A stretch of 64,000 nucleotides of DNA from Cinnamomum chago (taxonomy: Eukaryota > Streptophyta > Magnoliopsida > Laurales > Lauraceae): contig CP142452.1 of assembly GCA_038049695.1 (NCBI GenBank), positions 32,290,501-32,354,500 on the forward strand, in the 5' to 3' direction. The notes under the pieces are model-generated. The model ran no database searches, was not told where the DNA came from, and worked only from the letters and a program-made list of their open reading frames with translations. Position 1 is the first letter of the stretch. Each line of letters begins with the position of its first letter. The translations under genes were made by a program, and so were the position numbers. Positions 36,051 to 47,111 of this stretch are shown piece after piece.

Positions 36051-37708
36051 TGTAAGTCCATGGGGATCCGAACCCTAGAGGGGGGGTGAATAGGGTGAGC
36101 TCCAATTATGACCAATTTTAACTAATTTTAACTTCTTTAAAACCAACTAGTCACAAGTGATGATTATCAAACAATATGCGGAAGCTAATATAAACAATCA
36201 CCACAAAGCAATCACCATCACACAAGTATTTATAGTGGTTCGGCCTCAATGCCTACATCCACTACCGGCTTGTGATCCAACACCCCACCGGATTTCCACT
36301 ATTTATGCTTTTCAATAGGCTAAGCAATAACCTTTACAATATGCTTTCCAAGGCTAAGCAATAACCTTTACATTGATGTTTTTCAAGGCTTAACATCAAC
36401 CTATACACTATGCTTTTATAGGCTAAGCAATAACCTCTTCAACCACATGGTTGGTTATCTCACTAAGTTGTGTCTTTAATACACTAGATGGAGATTCATT
36501 TTAGCTCATTACATTTGCCTCTAAAATAGGCGGATATGGAAGTGAATAACAACTACACACACACACTATGAATGCAAAGATGAAAGTACATGAAGTGTGT
36601 GTGTGTGGTCCTCAATCATTTTGAAAATGAAAGTTCATAAAAGTAAGCCTAAGGCTTTTGAAAGTTTTAGCTCATAAAACATTTATGATTGAGGATGTAA
36701 TGCAATCACATGTTAAAAGTAACAACTTGTTAATGATATCAAAGTTACACAAGTTGTATGAAATGGATTAGCTCTAAACATGTGATGCATAGGGATGTCA
36801 ATCAAATCATCAATGTAGCTCATAAAACATGAAAATAGATTTGATTGAAAAGAGGGGACAAATCAAATGTAATTATAAAGACAACTTGAAAAAGATTTAC
36901 CAATCAAAGTAAGGCAAGTTGTGAAACAATAAAACAATAATACACATATGATTTGTAATGATGTTGAATCCAAAACATAAGATACATTTGAAAGAGATTT
37001 TCTTATGATGGAAAACAACAACCAATGATTCAATAAAGTATATGAATCATGTTACATATTTCATTAACATGATCTACTTAGATTTACCAAAGATAAAGTA
37101 CTACTTTGATGAATCAATGGTGATGTATCCAAAACAATAGATCTATTCAAAATATAACACATGCTAAGGATACAACACATCATAGGTTAACATGTTATTA
37201 AGATTTACCAATGATAAAACAAAACATGAAAACATATGATTTGTAAAGAAGTTGAATCCAAAACATAAGTTAGTTTTGAAAGAGATGTTCTTATGATGGA
37301 AAACAACAACCAAAGATTCAACCAAGTATATGGATCATGTTACATATGATTTGAAAGATTTTTCTATTAACATGATCTACTTATATTTACCAAAGTTAAG
37401 TACTACTTGGATTGAATCATATGGTGTTGTATCCAAAACAATAAATCAACTCAAAACATAACACATGTTAAGGACACAACACAAACATAGTTTAACATGC
37501 TAGAAATGATTTACCAAAAATAAAACAAAAGCATGAAAACATATGATTAAGGAAGGAAGAGCCTACTTGGTGGTTTAACTTCATTAATCCAAGCTTTAGC
37601 TTTCCTAATCATCCCCTTCATCCCTTGGTTCTTTTCCCTTTTGATATGCCTCAAATCCTCTCAAGGAGGGGTTAAAAATTCCCAACTTTTGGCAAGGGAA
37701 AGAACTCA

Positions 37709-37716
37709 TATTTATA
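37709..37716 (-). promoter_or_regulatory. TATA box of the LTR promoter
   Basis: TATAAATA on the minus strand, about 30 bp downstream of the nearest palindrome in element orientation. The second LTR has it at 43134-43141. Confidence 0.6.
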
Positions 37717-37726
37717 GCAAAAAGTT

Positions 37727-37874
37727 GCCAACGGCTAGTCCTCGGTCGACCGGCACACAGGCCTCGGTCGACCGGGACCACACAACGGTCAAATTTCTGA
37801 CCGTTGGGGCGCCAGGGCAACTTTCTGCCTTGCAGTGTTCCCGGTCGACCGGGACCTCTGCGCCGGTCGACCGG
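37727..37874 (-). promoter_or_regulatory. U3 enhancer-like cluster: paired palindromes and MSA motifs
   Basis: The palindrome CGGTCGACCG starts at 37743, 37765, 37842 and 37864, giving two pairs each exactly 22 bp apart. Two extend to perfect 16-mers (TCCCGGTCGACCGGGA and CGCCGGTCGACCGGCG). Between and beside the pairs, AACGG motifs occur at 37727-37737, 37781-37791 and 37798-37808. The last reads CCCAACGGTCA on the element's sense strand, a full match to the plant M-phase activator consensus YCYAACGGYYA. The same arrangement is in the other LTR, 5,425 bp to the right. Confidence 0.8.
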
Positions 37875-38244
37875 CGACACTGCGGGGACCAAAAATTTCC
37901 ACTTTTGCATTTTCAAACCTTTTCTTTGTGGAACTATTTGGGCCATATAATCAAGCTTTAAAACATGTTTTAAATCATTCTAAGGGTTTTAAAACATGGA
38001 ACATAAAAAGCCTAAAACATTTTGAAAGATTTAAAACTCATAGGCTAGCTTGATTTTCTAAAACTCTTTTCTAAAACAAATGCATCCAAGATTAAAAACA
38101 AATCATGCATAAAACAAAATCTTAAAAACAATGCATGAATAAATCAAGATTTCAAGTTTATCTAAAACAATGCATATGTGTGTGAATCAAATGATGCTAG
38201 AAAGAAATGCATCTATCAAATTGCAATCTACAAAATTCCTAACA

Positions 38245-41200
38245 ATCTCCCCCTTTGCAATTTGATGGCAAACACACTCACCACTGAACACACTTAGTCT
38301 TCAGCTCCCCCTCAGCTGGACAAGTCTTGAAATCTTCTTGGATGCTTCTCTTTAGCTTGAGCTCTTTTCTTCATTCTTCATGATGCTTGGTGCTTGATCA
38401 TTCTTCAATCTTTCTTTCTTTAGCCAAGCATATTCTTTAGCTCCAAGCTTTGTTTCTTCTATTTGCTCTCCCCCTTTGACCATGCCTCTTTCTCCCTTTG
38501 GCAAGGTATGTATTCTCTCCCCTGTAGAAGATCATACAACACCTCTCCTTAGGAAGCTTGGACATTCTCTTTACCCTTTTGAGAACTTGCATAATTTCTC
38601 CCCCTTTGCCATTAAATTGCAAAGGTACCTACACACATGAAACAAGAAAAATACATTTAGTAGCACCTGTTAACAAATGAAATCGAAAATGAAATACATA
38701 ACAGGCTATCATGTGAGGTAGTAGTCTCTAAGGGCTCAAAGACAATCCAATGGTGAATTTGATCAAAACTAATACTTCCTATGAAGGTTTACACTCCCCC
38801 TCAATCCATTCTCTTCTTTTGTCAAACTCTTGACAAAGATTTAACTATTAGGTACAAGAAGAAGATGGTTTAACCAAGTGAGGGTCAACTTCAAAGAAAA
38901 GATTAGATTCATTTAACTATAAAGCACAATATGATCAAATTACCAAAAGAGAGCTAGGTCTAATGAGAAAAGCAATCATGGATATCAATTGGACAAACAA
39001 AGAATACCAATTGAGATTTAGGATATGACTTAATAAATCAATCACTCTAAAATGGATTTAAAAGTATAACTATTATGAGAAATCCAAATTAGAGCTATCC
39101 ATGATATGGGGTTTACTCAAACATAGCATCAATCAATATTACTTATGAAAAACATATGCTATGTAAGATTTTGAAAATCATTTCATTCAATCAAAAAATA
39201 TGACTTATTAAAGTGCAAATTGAGTGAAATGAAATTCAAACATGAAGCCAACCTCAACTAATAACCAACCAATATTATGAACACATAAACATGGTGGTCA
39301 TGAGATATACCTATATGAGCAAAAGAGGTGGCAACATGAGCATTATGATGCTAATGGTGTGTGACATGGAACAATCATATTACTTATCAAGTTCAATCCA
39401 ATGCACACAAGGTTTATCACATTCACAAGAAATCAAATCAATCAAACAATATACCAATTGAATCCAATTGAATTTGATAACATGATAAAGAGCAAGAAAG
39501 TGACAAACTTCCATCAAGCATCATAAATGCATATTCATCACTTTTAAGGATATAACTATTGAGCATAGTGATGAACAAGGTAAATTGCAATGCAAAAGGA
39601 TATTACTATGTAATGCATGCAATTTACAAAGTGTCAAAATCATATGAGTTCAACATCTAAGATATCCATCAAACATATAGAAATATGAGAAATGGGTTTC
39701 AAAGAGTTTCATATGATTAAGAACACTACTATGAAGTTGAAACATGTACAAGGATGACATCTTTTAGAAAATACACATGAATCAACATCATAACCATCCA
39801 AATAGAAATATGACTAGAAAGCATAGAGGATGGATTTTAGTTCTAGTATGGTTTTTACAAATGTAATAAATAACACAACCATACATAGAACAAATTGACA
39901 TTTGCATAGAGAGGGTCAATCAACACTCAAGATCTAACTCATACCAATCATTAAAAAGAATATAACTATTTAAGCACAAGAAGGTATGAAGTTAAAAGAA
40001 TCAATCTATCATGTAACATCTCCACTCTTAGCAAATGTACTAAGCTTACAATGCAATGGAAAATGGATATGAGGTCTATACCAAATGAACTTAGCACATA
40101 AAATCACATATGTACTTAAAAAGCTCAAAAACAAGATTTTACTATAAAGCACAAAAACAATCATCAAAATGCATTAATGAGAATATATACCAAGATAATC
40201 ACAAAAATGCAAATCAATGAAACCATATCCAACCAAGCAATGTAAGACATCAAAATCAATTTGCATAAAGAAATATAACTAAATGAGCAAAGATGCAAAT
40301 TGTTTGTAAAAAATATTTCCTTCCAAATGATATAAACATAATTAGGCACAAGGAAATAAATTCAAGGAAAATGCTTCTAAAAATACAACCAATAAAGCAT
40401 AGAACATTTTCCAAAGTTTCTCAAATCACTTCAATATATGAAATTCCAACAAAGAATCATTTATAGAATTATGAGCAAGTGAATTTGAAAAACAAGAAGT
40501 GTACTATTGTAAAATTTCAATTTGTAAAACAATAGACACTCACAAAGTTTCCATATCAAGAGATATAACTTGAAAATTCAATGGAAAACTTAAATAGCTT
40601 CAAATCATTTGATATGCAAAAAGGATCTAACTATGACATCCATCAAATGATTTTCCAACATCAATTGATCATGAAAAAATCTAGCTAACAAAGCTTTTGT
40701 AATCACAATCAATTGATCATGAATAGATATGCACTACAAGAGATATGACTATATGAACAAAATGCAAATCCATCATGAAATTATTGCAATCAAAGGATTT
40801 TGAAAACCATGAGATATAACTAAGAAGTTCATGAATACAAAATCAAATGATCACAAAGAAACATTGCATTTTAAAAGATGTGACTATAAAGCAACAAAAT
40901 GCAAATGTAACATGACCAACAAATAGATATGACTAAAAAGAATAGGTTGGTCTAGGGGGATCAAGGCCTTAAGGTTACTCAAATAGTCTACCTTTGAAAA
41001 TTCACCTAAAGCCTTGAAAAGGTTGTCCTTGAAAGATCACTTTGAGGACTCACCAACTCTAGAAGATATAACTTGAGAAAGTCTTAGAGTGGTGCAAAGA
41101 GGCTAGGGAAAATGCATTTTCAAACATAGTGGAAATCTTTAAAAAGATATGCAATAAATCACAACACTAGGGTTCTAATCTAGCAAGGATCAACTCCGGG

Positions 41201-41475
41201 TTGTTAAGCCCTAAAATGGAGTAACCCGCTCTGATACCACTTGTTGAGGGGTCTGAATTTCTTCAAAACCCTTGAGGACCCACATCCTCTTAACACGGAT
41301 CACCAAATGGTACCTATCAGAGTCCAGACACATGGAGCACGATAGTCCCCCCCCACATGCCTGCCACGAACGGAGAGTCTCTATTTATCCGCTATTTCAA
41401 GCGAGAGTTTCCGTGGATGCGAGTGATCACGACTCACAAGGAGTTTTTCCGAGGCTCTACAGCTCTGATACCAAT
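38245..41475 (-). other. non-coding internal domain of the Sirevirus-like element
   Basis: 3,231 bp with no open frame resembling any retroelement protein. The left end (element 3' side) holds at least five C-runs of the type CTCCCCCTTTG within about 550 bp (near 38247, 38303, 38463, 38599 and 38787), that is, repeated purine tracts on the sense strand. The middle carries a motif close to GATATAACTATNAAGCA recurring irregularly from about 39060 to 41060. The right end has two copies of the primer-binding sequence (complement of 41227-41238 and of 41462-41473). Confidence 0.8.
41462..41473 (-). other. primer-binding site of the non-coding element
   Basis: Complement of GCTCTGATACCA, i.e. TGGTATCAGAGC, two bases inside the 5' LTR. 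A second identical copy sits 235 bp further in at 41227-41238. Confidence 0.8.
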
Positions 41476-43669
41476 TGTAAGTCCATGGGGATCCGAACCC
41501 TAGAGGGGGGGTGAATAGGGTGAGCTCCAATTATGACCAATTTTAACTAATTTTAACTTCTTTAAAACCAACTAGTCACAAGTGATGATTATCAAACAAT
41601 ATGCGGAAGCTAATATAAACAATCACCACAAAGCAATCACCATCACACAAGTATTTATAGTGGTTCGGCCTCAATGCCTACATCCACTACCGGCTTGTGA
41701 TCCAACACCCCACCGGATTTCCACTATTTATGCTTTTCAATAGGCTAAGCAATAACCTTTACAATATGCTTTCCAAGGCTAAGCAATAACCTTTACATTG
41801 ATGTTTTTCAAGGCTTAACATCAACCTATACACTATGCTTTTATAGGCTAAGCAATAACCTCTTCAACCACATGGTTGGTTATCTCACTAAGTTGTGTCT
41901 TTAATACACTAGATGGAGATTCATTTTAGCTCATTACATTTGCCTCTAAAATAGGCGGATATGGAAGTGAATAACAACTACACACACACACTATGAATGC
42001 AAAGATGAAAGTACATGAAGTGTGTGTGTGTGGTCCTCAATCATTTTGAAAATGAAAGTTCATAAAAGTAAGCCTAAGGCTTTTGAAAGTTTTAGCTCAT
42101 AAAACATTTATGATTGAGGATGTAATGCAATCACATGTTAAAAGTAACAACTTGTTAATGATATCAAAGTTACACAAGTTGTATGAAATGGATTAGCTCT
42201 AAACATGTGATGCATAGGGATGTCAATCAAATCATCAATGTAGCTCATAAAACATGAAAATAGATTTGATTGAAAAGAGGGGACAAATCATATGTAATTA
42301 TAAAGACAACTTGAAAAAGATTTACCAATCAAAGTAAGGCAAGTTGTGAAACATTAAAACAATAATACACATATGATTTGTAATGATGTTGAATCCAAAA
42401 CATAAGATACATTTGAAAGAGATTTTCTTATGATGGAAAACAACAACCAATGATTCAACAAAGTATATGAATCATGTTACATATTTCATTAACATGATCT
42501 ACTTAGATTTACCAAAGATAAAGTACTACTTTGATGAATCAATGGTGATGTATCCAAAACAATAGATCTATTCAAAATATAACACATGCTAAGGATACAA
42601 CACATCATAGGTTAACATGTTATTAAGATTTACCAATGATAAAACAAAACATGAAAACATATGATTTGTAAAGAAGTTGAATCCAAAACATAAGTTAGTT
42701 TTGAAAGAGATGTTCTTATGATGGAAAACAACAACCAAAGATTCAACCAAGTATATGGATCATGTTACATATGATTTCAAAGATTTTTCTATTAACATGA
42801 TCTACTTATATTTACCAAAGTTAAGTACTACTTGGATTGAATCATATGGTGTTGTATCCAAAACAATAAATCAACTCAAAACATAACACATGTTAAGGAC
42901 ACAACACAAACATAGTTTAATATGCTAGAAATGATTTACCAAAAATAAAACAAAAGCATGAAAACATATGATTAAGGAAGGAAGAGCCTACTTGGTGGTT
43001 TAACTTCATTAATCCAAGCTTTAGCTTTCCTAATCATCCCCTTCATCCCTTGGTTCTTTTCCCTTTTGATATGCCTCAAATCCTCTCAAGGAGGGGTTAA
43101 AAATTCCCAACTTTTGGCAAGGGAAAGAACTCATATTTATAGCAAAAAGTTGCCAACGGCTAGTCCTCGGTCGACCGGCACACAGGCCTCGGTCGACCGG
43201 GACCACACAACGGTCAAATTTCTGACCGTTGGGGCGCCAGGGCAACTTTCTGCCTTGCAGTGTTCCCGGTCGACCGGGACCTCTGCGCCGGTCGACCGGC
43301 GACACTGCGGGGACCAAAAATTTCCACTTTTGCATTTTCAAACCTTTTCTTTGTGGAACTATTTGGGCCATATAATCAAGCTTTAAAACATGTTTTAAAT
43401 CATTCTAAGGGTTTTAAAACATGGAACATAAAAAGCCTAAAACATTTTGAAAGATTTAAAACTCATAGGCTAGCTTGATTTTCTAAAACTCTTTTCTAAA
43501 ACAAATGCATCCAAGATTAAAAACAAATCATGCATAAAACAAAATCTTAAAAACAATGCATGAATAAATCAAGATTTCAAGTTTATCCAAAACAATGCAT
43601 ATGTGTGTGAATCAAATGATGCTAGAAAGAAATGCATCCATCAAATTGCAATCTACAAAATTCCTAACA
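41476..43669 (-). repeat. 5' LTR of the non-coding element
   Basis: 2,194 bp. The seven differences from the other LTR lie near 42290, 42353, 42459, 42779, 42920, 43588 and 43639. Palindromes are at 43168, 43190, 43267 and 43289. Confidence 0.95.
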
Positions 43670-43953
43670 ACATTGTCAGATGAGATGCCCAATCTCATCA
43701 CCGGTTGTGAAGATATTTAAGTATAAGATTTGCAATACATGTCTCCTGTATGTGGATCTCATCCATACACATGTATTACATCTAGTATACTTGTGGACTC
43801 CGGTTCATCTCATGAACCATTATGTCATTCATATTGGTTATGTGCAAATATATAATTAAACACCATTCATCTCATGAAAGGAAAACATGATTGTATTGAT
43901 GAATAAAGAAATTAATCAATTTATTACATCATACTCTTGGTATTGAGATCATA
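43670..43953 (-). repeat. Angela-like 3' LTR, middle part
   Basis: Continues the Angela LTR interrupted at 36050. Its reverse complement matches the region around 55000-55260 of the related LTR (the phrase TTCATGAGATGAAC is shared). It ends at the next insertion, the solo LTR starting at 43954. Confidence 0.8.
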
Positions 43954-46900
43954 TGTCGCGACCCCGGACCGGGAATCCCAATCCGGGATCGGGACTGATG
44001 GTCCACAATATACAATTTATTTAATTTCCCACAGGTGTCCGCAGTGAGGATATCACAGCCTTGCATGAATATTTCTTTTGAGTGCGGAAGCATGTAGCAA
44101 ATCAAATAGTTAGACTATCTCTAGTCATGCAAGCATTAACATCAATATCAAAACTGTATCAGAATGAGCAATGATCTATAGCATGTTTCCCAAAAGTTGT
44201 TAAAGTTAGACAAAATATCATTTAGTTACATTCCCCAAAATTAGAGGCCAACAAAGGCCAATATTACAAAATAATAACCCAAAAGAATGGTTAACAAGTC
44301 CTCCCCAAAATGTTACGCCTCTTGTAGCAACCCGATGTCTACATGACATCGTCAGCACGCAACTCAACTAAAGGTTGCGGCTCACCTACCGCCTCCTCCA
44401 GCTCCTCCTCAAGGAAACCGGCAACGGGACCTGAGTACCAAAGCAAAGGATCAGACACGACGGTCTGGCAAGAGAGTGAGAAGATACAACAACATATAAT
44501 AGATGAAATACCTTGAAAAGCATAGAAATCTGTTTAAGCAAGAACTCTTATAAAATAGATCAATCATTTGCTAGAAAACAAGTAAACAAGATAAAACATA
44601 TGAGGTATCCAAGGAAATCGGGAATACAAGGTGGCAATCACATAAAGCTAAGTCCTCTGTCACTAAAGTGACAACAGTATCACGGGACGTTGATCTCAGT
44701 CACACAAGGTGAGGAGAAGCAACGTAAACATATATACAATATAAATATATGGGAACGGGACCAAGGTAGCGAACCGGGTATCGGGGCGGGACCACGGAAA
44801 TGACCGGGTATCGGGATCCAAACTGCAGCTGGCGGGACGGGAAAGGGATTTCCAAGTCGGTGGATCAAACCGACAAGGTATCCAAGCTTAGTGATGCCGA
44901 CTCATAGGTTAAATAACACATCGATACATATGCAAGTAAATCAAGTACAAGTAAATCAATGAACGGGCAAGAATATCCAAATGTATAACTTTCATTTCAT
45001 ATCGGGCAATACTCTTCGGGACAAGTCCATGTTACTAGTGTAACCATCAAGCTTTCGGGAAAACAGATCATGTAAAGTAAATCTTGGAAATGAAGAAATA
45101 AAACGAACTATTACAATTCCGGGAAAATATTGATTTCAAGATCTATTTAAGTGAATAGGGGTCCCGTATGTCGATTATTGAAATGATTTGGTACTCTTTG
45201 AGTTTGAAGACATTCCGGGCTCCTTATGCATTTTTACGATTTTAAAACTTTAATGAGCTTATGGATAGTACTAGATACTATGATAGAAAAATCAAGACTA
45301 TAAACGGTCCATCCTAAGTATGATGTCAACTCGGAACCATCGAGCAACCTACTCAGTCACCGAAAGGAATAGAATTCGCGATACCCAAGGAAATAGACTT
45401 TGCATTTAGGTATGAAGAAGATATCGTGTCGTTCCATCCCGTTCAAGATTGAAATAGATTGAACTTCGATGCATCCGAACCAACCGTGAAGAACATCGGC
45501 TCAAGACGCTCTCACATATGGACAAGTGAGTCCAAGGTGCATTAAAACAGTTCAACGTTATCTCATCGTGGCCTAAGCCAGGCAGACCGCATCGCTCGAG
45601 CGAGTCGAAGAGTTCGCTCGAGCGAACTCATCGGTCGAGCGGTTATTTAAATGCGTTCGAGCGACCAAGCTACTGGAAATGCCCGAATCCTTTCCTGGAC
45701 AGTTCGCTCGAGCGAAGTGTCATGGTCGCTCGAGCGAACGGTCCAGAAATGGATTCCGAACCAGTTCAGCTGTCCTCTTTCTCTTCCTTTTTACAACCTT
45801 CCTCCAGCCCTTCATATGCATCAAATGAGGAGTCTATTTCTCCACTCAAACTACATCAAATCCCTCCTCTAATCCATCATATTCTCCTCCATCAACCATG
45901 CATTCAACACTAGGAAAAAGGGAGGAGGAAACCATTTCACAATATATATATATACATTTGCAATAAAACAAGGAGACATTCAATGCCATGAACTACTACT
46001 TCTCAAAGATCATAAATGTGTCATTAATACTCTATCATGAGCATCCATTTAAAATAAAGCATTAAATGTGCATTAATGGAGAATATCCCAAAACCAATGG
46101 AAGCTTAGGAAAATCATTTATCCACTTGCCTTATGTCTTCTAGCAATGTAATCAAGCTCTATCAAGTCTTTTAAGCAAGAAATCCAAGCTATGACAAAAA
46201 TCCCCAAAACAAACAAACCCTCAAAGAGTCAAAACAATGCAATAGCAAGGAAACCTTCCAATAATGAAGGTGGAGTTTCTCAAGGGCTAGGAGATAACAA
46301 ATCTAGAAGATGAAGGGAAATACTTACTTGTAAGGTCCTCTAATGGCAAAGGTAAGCTCTAAGGAAATCTTGTAATGGTTGGTGAGCTCCACAAAAGCTA
46401 TGGAAAGAAAGTTCTCAAGGAGATGAAGAAGATGGTGGCCTCCAATCTCCTCTTGGTGCAAGTTTGGGAGTGGATTTGAGATGGAGAAGCAAGAAGAAGA
46501 AGAGTTGCTCACAAAGCCCTACTTTTCTCTCTTGTGCTGGAAAAATGAAAATGGAAGGGAAGGGTCTCCTATTGTAGCAAGTGAGGAGTGGGCTCCACCA
46601 CTAACAATCCTAATTAGGCTGAAATCATCTCTATCGAGACCTCGGATGAATTCGACGAAGAAGAAAGAAATGATCGTCGAAATATCTAGTTTCCAAAAAG
46701 TATATGTTTCGCGGGTTTTGGGAATATCAAGTTTTGGGTACAGATTTGGTGTGCAATGACTGTTTTGCCCTCAAGGCCAAGAATTCGGGTTTCGGGATCT
46801 CAAACGAACACGAGATCAACATGAAAGTTGTAGGATTCCTCAAGATGAATGCAACGGGTCAAAAACACAATTCACAACAAATCGGGAAAATCTCGCAAGA

Positions 46901-47082
46901 AAATGCAAAGCCGAAAAAGGGAACCCCCAAAGGGCCCCACTAGCCAACAAAAAACTCAAAGTAGCCCAAAGCTAAAATCAAGGTTATTCTAAACCCAACT
47001 TAACCAAAAACACTAATCAAGCTTAGCACTAACACGCAACTTAATTAGCACTAATCGGGTTCACTCGGGTCGGGGTCTTACA
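43954..47082 (-). repeat. solo LTR of a Tekay-type gypsy element
   Basis: 3,129 bp, TGTAAGACCCCGACCC...GGGGTCGCGACA on the minus strand. Flanks TCATA and CCATA are a target duplication with one change. It lacks any internal region, so it is the product of LTR-LTR recombination. It shares many blocks with the plus-strand solo LTR at 56201-60323, such as the AACTTCGATG region and the paired CCGGGTATCGGG blocks near 44775-44815. No protein-coding content. Confidence 0.85.
45595..45734. promoter_or_regulatory. cluster of CGCTCGAGCG palindromes in three 22-bp pairs
   Basis: TCGAG cores start at 45595 and 45617, at 45634 and 45656, and at 45707 and 45729; each pair is spaced exactly 22 bp. Four are CTCGAG inside CGCTCGAGCG, and one reads GTTCGCTCGAGCGAAC in full. 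GC content stands out from the AT-rich LTR. Function unknown. Confidence 0.75.
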
Positions 47083-47111
47083 CCATAAAACTAACAATCT
47101 CCCACTTGGGC

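Larger units (their letters stand above)
36051..38244 (-). repeat. 3' LTR of the non-coding element
   Basis: 2,194 bp, TGTTAGGAAT...GGACTTACA in element orientation. Near its U3 promoter it holds four CGGTCGACCG palindromes, AACGG motifs and a TATA box (see the entries at 37709-37874). It carries the phrase CCCTAGAGGGGGGGTGAATA near its R/U5 end, shared with the copies at 21214, 41476 and 51800. Confidence 0.95.
36051..43669 (-). mobile_element. complete non-coding LTR retrotransposon (Sirevirus-like, LARD-type)
   Basis: 7,619 bp, with two LTRs of 2,194 bp each (36051-38244 and 41476-43669) and perfect 5-bp flanks ACATT (36046-36050 and 43670-43674). I count seven substitutions between the LTRs and no indels. 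The internal 3.2 kb has a primer-binding site (complement of 41462-41473) and a purine tract against the left LTR, but no Gag or Pol similarity on either strand. LTR palindromes upstream of TATA, several purine tracts and an initiator-Met primer site are known Sirevirus traits. The family call is inference from those traits. Confidence 0.9.

Noticed and set aside
37605..37961. Overlapping open frames of 113 and 106 codons, repeated at 43030-43386
   Set aside because: They cover the GC-rich palindrome cluster of the two LTRs; the frames are open because of base composition and are identical only because the LTRs are.
39060..41075. CRISPR-like array
   Set aside because: The repeated motif is short, imperfect and irregularly spaced, and the genome is a plant nuclear one.
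38245..41475. Hidden gag or pol in the non-coding element
   Set aside because: I looked on both strands for zinc knuckles, DSG, YVDD and integrase motifs and saw none; the longest frames are about 60 codons.
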